From NCBI GenBank assembly GCA_020073005.1, contig JAIQFX010000046.1, forward strand, positions 1-54,496: a DNA stretch of 54,496 bases, written 5' to 3'. Source of the stretch: Terriglobia bacterium. GTDB taxonomy: Bacteria; Acidobacteriota; Vicinamibacteria; Vicinamibacterales; CAVVIG01. Of this stretch, positions 31,937 to 45,600 are shown piece by piece; position 1 is the stretch's first letter, and the number at the start of each line of letters is the position of its first letter. The notes under the pieces are model-generated. The model saw only the letters and a list, made by a program, of their open reading frames with translations. It was not told where the DNA came from and ran no database searches. The translations under genes were made by a program, and so were the position numbers.

Positions 31937-32725
31937 ATGACGAGAGTTGTCGCAGTCGCCAACCAGAAGGGTGGAGTCGGGAAGACGACGACCACCATCA
32001 ACTTGGCGGCTTCCCTGGCGCTCGGCGAGCAGAAGGTCCTTCTCGTGGACGTGGATCCGCAGGGCAACCTCACGAGCGGCGTCGGGCAAAAAGGCAAGCC
32101 GCCAAGCGCCGGCACCGTGTACGACGCGTTGACCACGCCCGAACCGACACACGATGCGCGCCCGTTCATCATTCCCACGGGCATCGATCACATGCACCTG
32201 ATTCCCGCCGATCGCAACCTCACCGGCGCCGAGATCGAACTGGTCTCCCTCTCGGCGCGCGAGGAGCGACTGCGCACGCTCCTCGCATCAGTGCGGCACG
32301 AGTACGACTACATCTTCATCGATTGCCCGCCGTCGCTCGGTCTGCTGACGCTCAATGCGCTCGTCGCCGCCGACGCGGTGCTGATTCCGCTGCACTGCGA
32401 GTACTTCGCGCTCGAAGGACTCGCGGATCTGGTCGGCACGATGCGCCGCGTGCGCGCGGCGCTCAATCCCGGGCTCGACATCGAGGGCGTGCTCCTGACG
32501 ATGTTCGACGAGCGGACGAATCTCGGTCAGCAGGTCGCGAACGACGTCCGGCAGTTCTTCAAGGAGAAAGTCTTCCGGACCGTGATCCCGCGAAACGTCC
32601 GGCTGGGCGAAGCGCCGAGTCACGGGATGCCGGTCATTCTGTACGACGTGAAGTCGCGCGGCGCGGAAGCGTACCTGGCGCTCGCGCGCGAAGTGCTCGC
32701 GCGATCCGCCGCGCCTGCCGCGTAG
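31937..32725 (+). CDS. parA: chromosome partitioning ATPase ParA/Soj
   Basis: A 262-residue ParA-family ATPase moving ParB-bound origins. The deviant Walker [15 protein letters not shown] is at residues 11-24, followed by [28 protein letters not shown] (Walker B) and [14 protein letters not shown]. The length without an N-terminal helix-turn-helix indicates the chromosomal Soj type. The start is ATG 31937. parB follows after 12 bases, completing a ParABS system with the parS site just upstream. Confidence 0.96.
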   Translation: MTRVVAVANQKGGVGKTTTTINLAASLALGEQKVLLVDVDPQGNLTSGVGQKGKPPSAGTVYDALTTPEPTHDARPFIIPTGIDHMHLIPADRNLTGAEIELVSLSAREERLRTLLASVRHEYDYIFIDCPPSLGLLTLNALVAADAVLIPLHCEYFALEGLADLVGTMRRVRAALNPGLDIEGVLLTMFDERTNLGQQVANDVRQFFKEKVFRTVIPRNVRLGEAPSHGMPVILYDVKSRGAEAYLALAREVLARSAAPAA

Positions 32726-32737
32726 AAGGCGATTCCC

Positions 32738-33601
32738 ATGGACAAACGACCCGCGCTCGGCAAAGGCCTCAGCGCGCTCATTCCTGATCTCCCGGAACCG
32801 CGCGCGATGCCGCTCGAGGCCGACATCGATCGACTCGCGCCCAACGATTTTCAGCCACGCGGACACGTGGACGAGACGCGGCTGAAGGAGTTGGCCGACT
32901 CGATCAAGACGAACGGCATCATTCAGCCGATCGTGGTCCGGCGCACAGGCGATCGATTCCAGATCATCGCCGGCGAACGCCGGTGGCGCGCCGCGAAACT
33001 CGCCGGTTTGCTTCGCGTGCCGATCGTCGTTCGCGACGTGGCGCCCGGGCGCGAGAAGTCGCTGCTCGAGATGGCGCTCGTCGAAAACATTCAGCGTGAA
33101 AATCTGAATCCGATCGAAGAGGCGCTGGCGTACCGGCGATTGAGCGACGAATTCCAGCTCACGCAGGAGGATATCGCGTCCGCGGTCGGGAAGGATCGCG
33201 CGACCGTCGCCAATTTTCTGCGGTTGCTGAGGCTGCCCGACGAGGTTCGCGCCGAAGTTGCGTCCGGCACACTCTCGATGGGCCATGCGCGAGCGTTGCT
33301 GGCTCTGAGCGATGAAGCGGATCAACGGCGAACGGCACGTGATGTCATCGCGCGACAGCTTTCCGTGCGTGAAACTGAAACGCTCGTCAAAAAGATCGTC
33401 GAGCATGGCCGGCCCGTGAAAGATGTCGCGCGCGCGAAGCCCACGGATGTCCACACACGCGCTGCTGAAGATCGATTGAAGCTGCTCCTCGGAACGCAGG
33501 TCCGCATTGTCAGACGCGGCACGCGCGGCCGAATCGAAATCGATTTCGTCTCGGAAGACGAATTGATTCGCATCTTCGATCTACTCACGGAACGAGGCTA
33601 G
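32738..33601 (+). CDS. parB: chromosome partitioning protein ParB/Spo0J
   Basis: A 287-residue CTP-dependent clamp that loads at parS. It opens KRPALGKGLSALIPD, has the CTP-binding motifs NGIIQPIVVR and GERRWRAAKLAGL, the ENIQRENLNPIEEALAY motif, a helix-turn-helix (LTQEDIASAVGKDRATVANF) and a C-terminal dimerisation domain (EDRLKLLLGTQVRIVRRG). Length is typical of chromosomal ParB. Confidence 0.96.
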   Translation: MDKRPALGKGLSALIPDLPEPRAMPLEADIDRLAPNDFQPRGHVDETRLKELADSIKTNGIIQPIVVRRTGDRFQIIAGERRWRAAKLAGLLRVPIVVRDVAPGREKSLLEMALVENIQRENLNPIEEALAYRRLSDEFQLTQEDIASAVGKDRATVANFLRLLRLPDEVRAEVASGTLSMGHARALLALSDEADQRRTARDVIARQLSVRETETLVKKIVEHGRPVKDVARAKPTDVHTRAAEDRLKLLLGTQVRIVRRGTRGRIEIDFVSEDELIRIFDLLTERG

Positions 33602-33634
33602 AAACCTCGGTTCCCAAGGAGCGAAAGGAGAGAC

Positions 33635-34687
33635 ATGGCCAAGCGGTTGACCCAGATGGTCGCCTGCGCCGGTTGAGCGAGCAAACTCGCCGCAGGCGAG
33701 CTCGCTCAGGTGCTGAGTGACATCCCCCCGCAAACCGACGCCCGTGTCCTTGTCGATTTCAGGACCGCGGACGATGCGGGTGTATTCAAATGGGAAAGCG
33801 GCCCGGCGTTGGTGCAGACGGTCGACTTCTTCACGCCGATCGTTGATGACCCGTATACGTACGGTGAGATTGCCGCGGCCAATGCGTTGAGCGACATCTA
33901 TGCGATGGGCGGCCGACCGTTGACGGCGCTGGCCATCGCGGCATTTCCGAAGGAAGGACTGGACCACGGAGTCATTCGCGCGATCTTTCACGGAGGATTC
34001 GGCAAACTCCGCGAGGCGGGCGTCTCGCTGCTCGGCGGACACACGGTGCAGGACCCGGAGATCAAGTTCGGCTACGCGGTCACCGGCGCGATCGATCCGG
34101 CGCGCGTCGTTTCGAACGCGGGCGCCAACCCCGGCGACGTGCTGTTTCTCACGAAGCCGATCGGCACCGGTCTCTTCGCGACGGCGCTCAAGTTCGACCG
34201 CGTGACCGCGACTGCGGCTGAGGACGCCGTGCAATCGATGCGCACGCTCAATCGCGCGGCGGCCGAGGCCCTGCAATCGCTCCCGGCCGGCGCCGTCCAT
34301 GCGTGCACGGATATCACCGGGTTCGGTTTGGCCGGGCACGCGAGCGAGATGGCTCGCGCCAGCGGAGTGACGCTCGTGGTCGACGCGCACACAGTCCCGA
34401 TCTTTCCGGGCGCGCTGGCGCTGGCGGCGACGAACAAGTCGGGCGGGCTCGGCTCGAACGTGGACTACTTTGGCGGCACGATTCAAGTCGATCCAGGTGT
34501 CGCACCCGACTTGGAAACCGTCCTCTACGACCCACAAACCTCAGGCGGTCTGTTGATTGCGGTGAGTCCGGGGTCTGCCGGCCTGTTGGCCGCTCGACTG
34601 CAGGCCGCCGGTGTCCCGGCGCAGCGCATCGGCGCGGCCGTGACCCGGACAGCCGGGGCGGACGTGGACGTGCAAGTCCGGCCTTGA
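33635..34687 (+). CDS. selD: selenophosphate synthase with in-frame UGA (selenocysteine)
   Basis: A 350-residue enzyme making selenophosphate from selenide and ATP, the selenium donor for selenocysteine and selenouridine. Translating from ATG 33635 (AAGGAG site at 33625-33630) gives MAKRLTQMVACAG, then an in-frame TGA codon at 33674-33676, then ASKLAAGELAQVL. In SelD proteins this position is the catalytic Cys or Sec of the LTQ..GCG/CAAK motif. The TGA is followed immediately by a strong hairpin. The remainder is a full SelD: DFRTADDAGVFKW, GGRPLTALAIAAFP, GVSLLGGHTVQDPEIKFG and an intact C-terminal AIRS domain ending DPQTSGGLLIAV. I read it as a selenoprotein, not a pseudogene. selA, selB and selC are not in the window. 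Confidence 0.9.
33674..33708 (+). promoter_or_regulatory. bacterial SECIS-like hairpin in selD
   Basis: TGAGCGAG (33674-33681, containing the UGA) pairs with CTCGCTCA (33701-33708), and CTCGCC (33686-33691) with GGCGAG (33695-33700), leaving a CAAA bulge at 33682-33685 and a GCA apical loop. The loop lies about 16 bases after the UGA and begins with G, in line with bacterial SECIS structures recognised by SelB. Confidence 0.75.
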
Positions 34688-34696
34688 GCGCCGGCC

Positions 34697-34726
34697 TTGT
34701 CGAGGTTTGTCTGCAAATGGTAAAGT
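34697..34726 (+). promoter_or_regulatory. candidate promoter of the atp operon
   Basis: TTGTCG (34697-34702), 18-base spacer, TAAAGT (34721-34726) in the 95-base gap between selD and atpH. This is a moderate match only. Confidence 0.35.
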
Positions 34727-34782
34727 TTTGGCGGCTTGTGAAAGTCTTCCCAAGCTCCCGCTGGCCCCGAATCTGACGGCAC

Positions 34783-35335
34783 GTGGACAAGGTGACGAAT
34801 AAGACCGCGGCACTTCGTTACGCGCGCGCCCTGATGGACGTCGCGCTCAAGGAAAATACGGATCTCGATCAGATCGATCGCGATCTCGCGGCATTCAGCG
34901 ATCTATTCACGCAGCATCCGACGCTCGCGAAAGTGCTGCTCAATCCGGCCGTGCCCGTGCCGCGCAAACACGACGCGGTCGCTGAGCTCACCAAGCTCAT
35001 CACGCCGCTGCCGATCGTGGCCAAGCTGATGACGTTGCTGGCGGGACGCGATCGCCTGGTGCTCATCCCGGATCTGCTCGCATCGTTCCGCGAACGCGTG
35101 CTCGATCATCGGCATGTCGTTCGCGCTGACGTGACGACGACGACCGCGATTGCGGCGGACCGCGCGACAGCGATCGAACAGAGTCTGGCGCGGGTGACGG
35201 GGCGCACCGTCACCGTTCACACGCACGTCGATCCGTCAATCGTCGGCGGCGTGGTCGTGCAGATCGGCAGCACGGTGTACGACGGCAGCGTGACGCGGCA
35301 GCTCGAACGCATGAAGGAGAAGCTCAGGGATACGC

Positions 35336-35352
<17 letters not shown>
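34783..35352 (+). CDS. atpH: ATP synthase F1 delta subunit
   Basis: A 189-residue subunit linking the catalytic F1 head to the peripheral stalk of ATP synthase. The N-terminal helical bundle opens with [18 protein letters not shown], and the C-terminal domain has [21 protein letters not shown] followed by [10 protein letters not shown], both diagnostic of OSCP/delta. The start is GTG at 34783. Its end overlaps atpA by 17 bases. It heads an F1-only operon: the usual upstream F0 genes atpB, atpE and atpF are not here. Confidence 0.94.
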
Positions 35353-36862
<1,510 letters not shown>

Positions 36863-36863
36863 G

Positions 36864-37739
36864 ATGCCCTCACTCATCGATCTCCGGCGCCGGATCCGCG
36901 CGGTCAAGAACACGCAGCAGATCACGAAGGCCATGAAGATGGTCGCCGCGTCCAAGCTGCGCCGCGCGCAGGACCGCATCCTCAGCGCGCGCCCGTACGC
37001 CGTGCAGATGCAGCGCGTGCTGCGCAGCGTCGCGGCCCGCGTCGATCCGTCGATTCATCCGCTGCTCACCTCACGCGAGCTGCGGCCCGACAGCAAGACG
37101 CTGGTGATCGTCGTGACGGCCGACAAGGGCCTCTGCGGCAGCTTCAACACGAACGTCATCAAGGCCGGCGCGCACTACGTGCTGGACAGCGCGAACCCCT
37201 GCACGCTCGGCCTCGTCGGCCGCAAGGGCCGCGACTTCTTCGGCCGCCGCGGCTTCGAGGTGCTGTTCGATCAGATCGGGATCTTCCAGAAGCTCCGCTA
37301 CGAGGACGCCCGCGTCATCGCGCGGGACTCGATCGACGCCTTCGTTTCCGGCAAGGTCGACCGCGTCGTCCTGATCTACAACGAGTTCAAGTCCGTGATC
37401 TCGCAGAAGGTCGTCGTCGATCAGCTGTTGCCCGTGGCGCGCGCGGACGTCGACAGCGCGTCCGCACCGGCCGCCGGTGATCAGATCGACTATCTGTACG
37501 AACCGTCGCCGCAGGGGATTTTCGACGAGCTGCTGCCGCGTTACGTCGAAGCGCAGGTCTATCGCGCGCTGCTCGAATCGAACGCCGCATTCTTCGCCGC
37601 GCAGATGACGGCGATGGACACGGCGACCAAGAACTCCGCGGACATGATCGGGAGCCTGACGCTCTACATGAACAAGGTGCGGCAGGCGGCCATCACACGT
37701 GAAATCATCGAAGTCGTTTCAGGCGCAGAGGCGCTCTAA
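36864..37739 (+). CDS. atpG: ATP synthase F1 gamma subunit
   Basis: A 291-residue central-shaft subunit. It has the N-terminal coiled-coil helix LIDLRRRIRAVKNTQQITKAMKMV in overlapping parts, the TADKGLCGSFNTNV segment, and the C-terminal helix with NSADMIGSLTLYMNKVRQAAITREI, all diagnostic of AtpG. Length is normal. Three bases separate it from atpD. Confidence 0.96.
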   Translation: MPSLIDLRRRIRAVKNTQQITKAMKMVAASKLRRAQDRILSARPYAVQMQRVLRSVAARVDPSIHPLLTSRELRPDSKTLVIVVTADKGLCGSFNTNVIKAGAHYVLDSANPCTLGLVGRKGRDFFGRRGFEVLFDQIGIFQKLRYEDARVIARDSIDAFVSGKVDRVVLIYNEFKSVISQKVVVDQLLPVARADVDSASAPAAGDQIDYLYEPSPQGIFDELLPRYVEAQVYRALLESNAAFFAAQMTAMDTATKNSADMIGSLTLYMNKVRQAAITREIIEVVSGAEAL

Positions 37740-39199
<1,460 letters not shown>

Positions 39200-39200
<1 letters not shown>

Positions 39201-39604
39201 TGCAGCTTCAGGTCGTCTCGGCGGATCGCTCGCTGGTGAACGAGCAGGTGGACGAAGTCGGGATCCCGGGCGCCGAGGGCTACTTCGGCGTCCTTCCCGG
39301 CCACACGCCGCTGCTCTCCACGCTGCAGGTCGGCACGCTGTGGTACCGGCAGGGGCAGGAGACGCACTACCTGGCGATCGCGTTCGGGTTCGCCGAAGTG
39401 CAGCCGGATCGCGTGACGATCCTCGCGCAGATCGCGGAAAAGCCGGACGAGATCGACGTCGCCCGCGCCGAAGCGGCGAAGAAGCGCGCCGAGGAACGGC
39501 TGGCGGCGCCCGTCATGGACATGGACTTCGAGCGGGCGCGCATCGCGCTGATGAAGTCGCTCGTGCGCCTCCAGGTGGCCAGTCGGGCTAGAATCCGCTC
39601 GTAA
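39200..39604 (+). CDS. atpC: ATP synthase F1 epsilon subunit
   Basis: A 134-residue subunit regulating ATP hydrolysis. The beta-sandwich domain is MQLQVVSADRSLVNEQVDEV, then PGAEGYFGVLPGHTPLLSTL, with the C-terminal helical hairpin RAEAAKKRAEERLAA. An adjacent GTG at 39197 would add one Met; ATG 39200 overlaps the atpD stop and is preferred. The stop TAA is followed without a gap by the next gene in the same frame. Confidence 0.92.
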
Positions 39605-40399
39605 TTGTTTTCCAATCTCGCCAACCTGATTCGCTACCGCGGGCTCATTCAGAGCCTGGTCGCGCGGGAACTGAAGGCGCGCTACCGGGGCTCGGCCCTC
39701 GGCTTCCTCTGGTCGTTCATCAATCCGCTGCTCCTGCTGTCGATCTACTCGTTCGTCTTCGCCGTCGTCATCCCCGGCCTGCACACGAACGACATCGAGC
39801 CGTACGCGCTTTTCATGTTCTGCGGCATCCTGCCGTGGACGTGGTTCTCCTCGTCTTTGCTCGAGTCTTCGGGGTCGCTCATCGCCGGCGGCAACCTTAT
39901 TAAGAAGGTGCTGTTCCCGGCCGAGATCCTGCCCATCACCAGCGTGCTGGCGAACATGGTCCATTTCTTCCTGGGCCTGCCGATTCTCATCGCCTTCCTT
40001 ATCTACTTCCGCCGCTGGCCGGACCCGCTCGATCTCCTCTGGTTCCCGGTCGTCGTCGTCGTGCAGCTCGTGTTTACGACCGCCCTCGCGTTGATCTTCT
40101 CGGCGTTGATGGTGCACTTCCGGGATCTGCGCGACATTCTGTCCAACCTGCTCACGCTCTGGTTCTTCGCGACGCCGATCATCTATTCGATGCGCGAGGC
40201 GCCGGGCCTCGGCAAGCGCGTCCTCGATCTCAATCCGATGACGCACCTGATCGTGAGCTACCAGGAGATCCTGTTCTTCCCCGGCGCCATCGGGCACTGG
40301 AAGTGGCTGCTCGCGCTCGGCGCAGCGTCGATCCTGCTGTTCCTGGCCGGTTACTGGGTGTTCGATCGCCTGCGCGACTCGTTCGCGGAGTCCGTATGA
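39605..40399 (+). CDS. ABC-2 polysaccharide exporter permease (Wzm/TagG type)
   Basis: A 264-residue membrane protein with about six hydrophobic helices, e.g. [39 protein letters not shown] and [15 protein letters not shown] before the last helices. The N-terminal [20 protein letters not shown] is characteristic of ABC-2 permeases exporting O-antigen or teichoic-acid-like polysaccharide. The start is TTG directly after the atpC stop, without a visible ribosome site, but no other start precedes the conserved N-terminus. It overlaps its ATPase partner (ATGA). Confidence 0.9.
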   Translation: MFSNLANLIRYRGLIQSLVARELKARYRGSALGFLWSFINPLLLLSIYSFVFAVVIPGLHTNDIEPYALFMFCGILPWTWFSSSLLESSGSLIAGGNLIKKVLFPAEILPITSVLANMVHFFLGLPILIAFLIYFRRWPDPLDLLWFPVVVVVQLVFTTALALIFSALMVHFRDLRDILSNLLTLWFFATPIIYSMREAPGLGKRVLDLNPMTHLIVSYQEILFFPGAIGHWKWLLALGAASILLFLAGYWVFDRLRDSFAESV

Positions 40400-41610
40400 C
40401 GCCGGCCATCGAGCTCAATCACGTCACCAAGATTTACCGGAAATACAGCGGCCGGCATTTCGCGACGCTCAAGAGCGCGCTGCTGCAGCGCAGCATCCTT
40501 CGCGATCTGCGCCCGGGCGAGGCCTTCCCGGCGCTGACCGACGTGTCGTTCACCGTCCCGAAAGGCTCGACCTTCGGCGTCATCGGGCGCAACGGTTCCG
40601 GCAAGAGCACGGCGCTGAAGCTCGTCGCGGGCATCACGAAACCGACGAGCGGATTCGTGAAGGTCGACGGCCGCATTTCCGCGCTCATCGAGCTCGGCGC
40701 CGGATTCCATCCCGAGATCTCCGGCCGCGAGAACGTCTTCATCAACGGCATCATGCTCGGGCTCACGAAGCGCGAGATCACGGACCGCTTCGACGAGATC
40801 GTGGACTTCGCCGAGCTGCGCGACTTCATCGACGCGCCCGTCATCCTGCTCATCGACGAAGTTCTCGCCGTCGGAGACGAGGCGTTCACGCACAAGTGTC
40901 TCGACAAGTTCGGCGAGTTCCGCCGTCGCGGCAAGACGATCCTGCTCGTCACGCACTCGCTGCCGCTCGTCGAGCGTTTTTGCGACGAAGCGATCTGGCT
41001 CGACGGCGGCCGCGCGCTCGCGCACGGCGATCCGAAGCGCGTCGTCGACGCCTATCTCACCAAAGTCGAGGAAGGCGAAGGACAACTCCTGGCGGCGACG
41101 ACGGCGAAGGCCGTCGAGACGGCTGTCGTCGAAGCCGCGCCGGCGAACATGTTCGAGGCGACCGAGGGGCGATGGGGATCGCGGGACGTCGAGATCACCG
41201 GCGTCACCCTCGTGGATCGAGAAGGGCAGCCGTCGTTTGTTTTTCACGCCGGCGACCCGATGTCGATCACGCTCGCGGTGCGCGCCGCCCGGCCGATCGA
41301 CGACTTCGCGTTCGGCATCGGCGTCTTCAACGCGGACGGCGTCTGCTGCTTCGGCACCAACACCGATATCGAAGCGCTGCAGTCCGAGCAGTTGTCCGGC
41401 GACGGCGAGGTCACGTTTGCGATCGACAGCCTCGACCTCGTCGAAGGGACGTACAAGCTCGACGTCGCCGTCCACAAGCGCGACGGCGCCCCGTACGATT
41501 ACCATCGTCTGCTGTACACCTTCCGCGTGAAGTCGCGCACGCACGACGTGGGCATCTATCGCCCGCGCCACCACTGGCGCTTTTCGTCGAACGTGCGGTT
41601 CAAGCCGTGA
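40396..41610 (+). CDS. Wzt-type polysaccharide ABC ATPase lacking the signature motif
   Basis: A 404-residue ATPase partner of the permease. The nucleotide-binding domain has Walker [10 protein letters not shown] (64-72), the [17 protein letters not shown] region (98-114), Walker [14 protein letters not shown] (150-162) and the switch histidine in THSLPL (187). The C-terminal domain (about 235-400) resembles the Wzt carbohydrate-binding domain ([20 protein letters not shown]). Oddity: where homologues read FIDxPV followed by K..YSSGM..RL.F....H.DPD, this protein goes from FIDAPV directly into ILLIDE, so about 20-25 residues with the ABC signature loop are missing without a frame break (junction near base 40843). 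It may be inactive, or the window may hold a local deletion error. Confidence 0.85.
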   Translation: MTPAIELNHVTKIYRKYSGRHFATLKSALLQRSILRDLRPGEAFPALTDVSFTVPKGSTFGVIGRNGSGKSTALKLVAGITKPTSGFVKVDGRISALIELGAGFHPEISGRENVFINGIMLGLTKREITDRFDEIVDFAELRDFIDAPVILLIDEVLAVGDEAFTHKCLDKFGEFRRRGKTILLVTHSLPLVERFCDEAIWLDGGRALAHGDPKRVVDAYLTKVEEGEGQLLAATTAKAVETAVVEAAPANMFEATEGRWGSRDVEITGVTLVDREGQPSFVFHAGDPMSITLAVRAARPIDDFAFGIGVFNADGVCCFGTNTDIEALQSEQLSGDGEVTFAIDSLDLVEGTYKLDVAVHKRDGAPYDYHRLLYTFRVKSRTHDVGIYRPRHHWRFSSNVRFKP

Positions 41611-42068
41611 CCCGGGCCGACGCCGTCACGCTGGTCGAACGGCTTCGGGCGGCACGCAAGACGGTCGTGTTCACCAACGGCGTGTTCGATCTGCTTCATC
41701 CCGGGCACATCCGGTATCTGCAGCAGGCCAGGGCGCTGGGCGACGCGCTGATCGTCGGCGTGAATTCCGACCGCTCGGTGCGCGCGAACAAGGGACCCGC
41801 GCGCCCGATCACGCCCGAACAGGAACGCGCTGAGATTCTTGCCGCGCTTGCGTGTGTGGATGCCGCGGTCATCTTCGACGAGGAGACGCCGCACGATCTC
41901 ATCGCGGCGCTGCAGCCGGACGTCCTTGTCAAAGGCGCCGACTGGGCCGCGGACGCCATCGTCGGCCGTGATATCGTCGAAGCGCGTGGCGGGCGAGTGG
42001 TCCGCATCGCGATCGAGCGCGGATTCTCGACCACGAGAATCATCGACAACGTGCGGCGCCTCCCGTAG
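41607..42068 (+). CDS. rfaE2: D-glycero-beta-D-manno-heptose 1-phosphate adenylyltransferase
   Basis: A 153-residue nucleotidyltransferase equal to the C-terminal domain of HldE, here as a separate protein. It activates heptose-1-phosphate to ADP-heptose for LPS inner-core or other glycans. Motifs: [20 protein letters not shown], with the HxGH nucleotide site, then [18 protein letters not shown] and [12 protein letters not shown]. The start is GTG at 41607 overlapping the upstream stop (GTGA). Next to the polysaccharide exporter it supports an LPS-type envelope function for this operon. The partner kinase is not in the window. Confidence 0.92.
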   Translation: MTRADAVTLVERLRAARKTVVFTNGVFDLLHPGHIRYLQQARALGDALIVGVNSDRSVRANKGPARPITPEQERAEILAALACVDAAVIFDEETPHDLIAALQPDVLVKGADWAADAIVGRDIVEARGGRVVRIAIERGFSTTRIIDNVRRLP

Positions 42069-42101
42069 AATCGCAGAATCCCCCGCTGAAAGGAGCATTA
42101 G

Positions 42102-42677
42102 ATGAGCGTCTCTCGAGTGCTGGTGTTCGGATTGTCTCTTCTCGCGATCTCGGCGTTACCGGCTGCGGCGCAGGGCGTCGCGGGCGGTGTCGAAGCGGGC
42201 ATCTCGCTCTCGAGAGTGAGCCCGGACGCCGCGGGTCAGACCATCTCCATGAGCGAAGGATTCCTGGCCGGCGCGTACGTCGACATCCCGGTCGTCACGC
42301 TCGCCGGTCTCCACATCGAGGCCGTGTACGCGCAGAAGTACTCATCCCTCGGGAACAGCACGGACTTGAAGCTCGATTACTTCGAGATTCCGGTGCTCGC
42401 CAAACTGAAGCTCTTCAAAGGCATCTACATGCTCGAAGGCATCGGCATCGGCATTCCCGTCCGCGCGCGGGTGCAACCGTCCAGCGGCGCGGAGCGGGAC
42501 ATTTCGAGCCAGGTCAGCAAGCCCGACGTCGGCCTGATTATCGCGGGCGATGTGCCCGTGTCCGGCCGTGTCGCCGTTGAACTCCGCTACGACGGCGGAT
42601 TTAACGACGTGAGCGCGACCGCGGGAGCCGTTCAGCGCAATCGTTCGTGGTCGGCCCTGGCGCGCATACATTTCTGA
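42102..42677 (+). CDS. outer-membrane beta-barrel protein
   Basis: A 191-residue secreted protein. A signal peptide (VLVFGLSLLAISALPAAAQG) is cleaved after AAAQ-type residues, and the mature part alternates short beta strands and loops (VEAGISLSRV, GFLAGAYVDIPVV, LHIEAVYAQKYSSL, YMLEGIGIGIPVRARV) ending in aromatic WSALARIHF, typical of small outer-membrane barrels of the OMP_b-brl (PorT-like) type. A GAAAGGAG ribosome site precedes the ATG. Function unknown; lies between the heptose gene and mfd. Confidence 0.8.
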   Translation: MSVSRVLVFGLSLLAISALPAAAQGVAGGVEAGISLSRVSPDAAGQTISMSEGFLAGAYVDIPVVTLAGLHIEAVYAQKYSSLGNSTDLKLDYFEIPVLAKLKLFKGIYMLEGIGIGIPVRARVQPSSGAERDISSQVSKPDVGLIIAGDVPVSGRVAVELRYDGGFNDVSATAGAVQRNRSWSALARIHF

Positions 42678-45600
42678 CGAGCACCTCGACATCCCTCAAC
42701 CTCCGCGCCGTACTGAAGACCGCTGCCACGCGCAGCGGCATGGAAGTACCCGCGCGCGAGGTGTCAGGACTCACGCCGCCCGCGAAGGCGCTGTTCGTCG
42801 CCGCTGCTGCCCACGCACATCCCCAGGCCGTCGTGTTGTACGTCGTGCCGAGCGACGCGGACCTCGAGCAGACGGTCGCCGACGTCTCGTTCTTCGTGGC
42901 TGCGGTGGAAGGTCTCTCGGCCGGCGCCGCGGAGCACGCGGTCCTGCCGTTTCCGTCGCACGAAGTGGATCCGTACCGCGGTCTCGCCCCGCACGTGGGC
43001 GTGACGTCGGCGCGGGCGCGCGCTCTTCATGCGATCGCGCGCGGTACGGCGCGCGTCGTCGTTGCGTCCGCGGCCGCATTGCTTCCGCGCGTTTCCGCCC
43101 CCGACCGCCTGCTGGCGGCCTCGCTCGAGCTCAAACCCGGACAGGACATCGCGCCGACTGATCTCGCGGAACTGCTCGTCGACGCCGGGCTCACGCGCGA
43201 GGATCCGGCCGACGAGCACGGCGAGTTCGCCGTCCGCGGCGGCATCGTGGACATCTTTCCCGCCAGCGAGACCCATCCCGTCCGGCTGGAGTTCATCGGC
43301 GACACGATCGAGACGCTGCGCACCTACGATCCGGCGACGCAGCGCTCGATTGCCGCGATCGATCAGGTGGCGATCGTTCCGCTCAAGGATGTCCTGTCGG
43401 AGGATCGCCGCTCCACGCTGTTCGACTATCTCTCACGCGCGAAAGAAACGCACATCATCGTGTCCGAGCGCGATGAAGTCGATGCGCAGGCGACGAAGCA
43501 GCTCGAGCAGATGCAGCGCAGCTTCGAAGAGAAGAAGACCGCCGCGCCGCAGCTCCCGCCGCCCGGGCTGCTGTTCGCGGACTGGAACGTCGTCGACGCC
43601 ACACTGGCCACGGCGACGAACCTCTCGTACCTCGGACTGAGCGACGATGCGGCCGAACCGGCCGCGAAGGACCTGAAGGCGCTGCCCGCGCGGCACGTGC
43701 GCTGTCAGCCGACGGCGGAGATGAGGGGTCGCGTCGCGGACTGGGTGGCCGACATCCGCAGGCAGCGCGATGAGGGCGGCGTGACGCTGTTCGTCGCCGC
43801 CACGCAGGGGCGCGCGGACCGGACGATCGAATTGCTCAAAGAGTACGACGTGTTCGCGATTCCCGTGGAGCGCGCGGAGGACGCGCGCTACGCGGCCGTC
43901 CTCGTCGCGATCGGCGGGTTGTCGCGCGGATTCCGTCTGCCCGACGCCGGCCTGCAGATCTACGCCGAAGCGGACGTCTTCGAGGAAGAGCGCCGCGCCG
44001 CGGATCGCCGCCGATCGTCGACGCGCGCGTTCCGATCGGATCTCCGCGATCTGAAAGTCGGCGACTTCGTCGTGCACGTCGATCACGGCATCGGCATGTT
44101 CGTCGGCCTCAAGCAGATCGGCATCGGCGACGCCATGCAGGAATTTCTCGAGCTGCGCTACGCCGGCGACGACAAGCTCTTCGTACCGGTCGAGCGGCTC
44201 GACCTCGTCCAGAAGTACACGGGCGCGACGAAGCCGCCGGTCGATCGGCTCGGCGGCACGTCGTGGGAGCGGGCGAAGACGAAGGTCAAGAAAGCGATGC
44301 GCGACATGGCGGAAGAGCTGCTCAAGCTCTACGCCGCGCGCAAGGCCGTGGCCGGCCACGCCTTCGCACCGGATTCACACTGGCAGCAGGAGTTCGAAGA
44401 CGCGTTCGAGTACGAGCTCACGCCCGATCAGAAGACCGCGATCAGGGACATCAAAGGCGATATGGAGTCGCCGACGCCCATGGATCGTCTGCTGTGCGGC
44501 GACGTCGGGTACGGCAAGACCGAAGTCGCGATGCGCGCCGCGTTCAAGGCGGTGATGGACGGCAAGCAGGTCGCGTTCCTCGCGCCGACGACGGTGCTCG
44601 CGTTTCAGCATCAGAAGACGTTGAAGGAACGCTTCGCCGGCTTTCCGGTGCGCGTCGAGATGGTCAGCCGTTTCCGCAGCAAGGCCGAGCAGAAAGAAGT
44701 CATCGCCGATCTTGCCGCCGGCAAAGTGGACATCATCGTCGGCACGCACCGGCTGCTCTCGAAGGACGTCCAGTTCCGCGACCTCGGTCTGCTGGTGGTG
44801 GACGAGGAGCAGCGGTTCGGCGTCGCGCACAAAGAGAAGATCAAGCAGCTGAAGAAGAAGGTCGACGTGCTCACGATGAGCGCGACGCCGATTCCGCGCA
44901 CGCTGAACATGTCGCTCGTCGGCATCCGCGACATGTCGATCATCGAGACGCCGCCGAAAGATCGGCTGTCGATTCAGACCAACGTCGTGAAGTTCGATCA
45001 GCAGGTCATCAGCCGCGCCATCCGCAACGAACTGGCGCGCGGGGGCCAGGTGTACTTCGTCCACAACCGCGTCGAATCGATCTTTTCGATCGGCAACCTG
45101 ATTCAGCGGCTCGTGCCGGAGGCGCGCGTGGTGATCGGCCACGGCCAGATGGGCGAAGACACGCTCGAGCGCGCGATGCTCGACTTCGTCGCGCGCAAGT
45201 TCGACGTCCTGCTGGCCACGACGATCGTCGAGAACGGCCTCGACATTCCCAACGCGAACACGATCATCATCAACCGCGCCGATCGGTACGGGCTGTCGCA
45301 GCTCTATCAGTTGCGCGGCCGCGTCGGACGATCCGATCGTCCCGCGTACGCCTACCTGCTCATTCCGCCCGAGGACAACTTGTCTCCTGTCGCGAAGAAA
45401 CGGCTGGCGGCGATCAAGGAATTCAGCGATCTCGGCAGCGGCTTCCGCGTCGCGGCGCTCGATCTCGAGATTCGCGGCGCCGGCAACCTGCTCGGCGGCG
45501 AACAGAGCGGGCAGATCGACACGGTCGGCTTCGAGATGTACATGAAGCTGCTCGAGCAGACCGTAAAGGAACTCAAAGGCGAAGAGATCGAAGATGACGT

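Noticed and set aside
33674-33676. TGA near the start of selD as a nonsense mutation making a pseudogene
   Set aside because: Its position at the catalytic residue, the intact downstream frame and the adjoining SECIS-like hairpin favour selenocysteine decoding.
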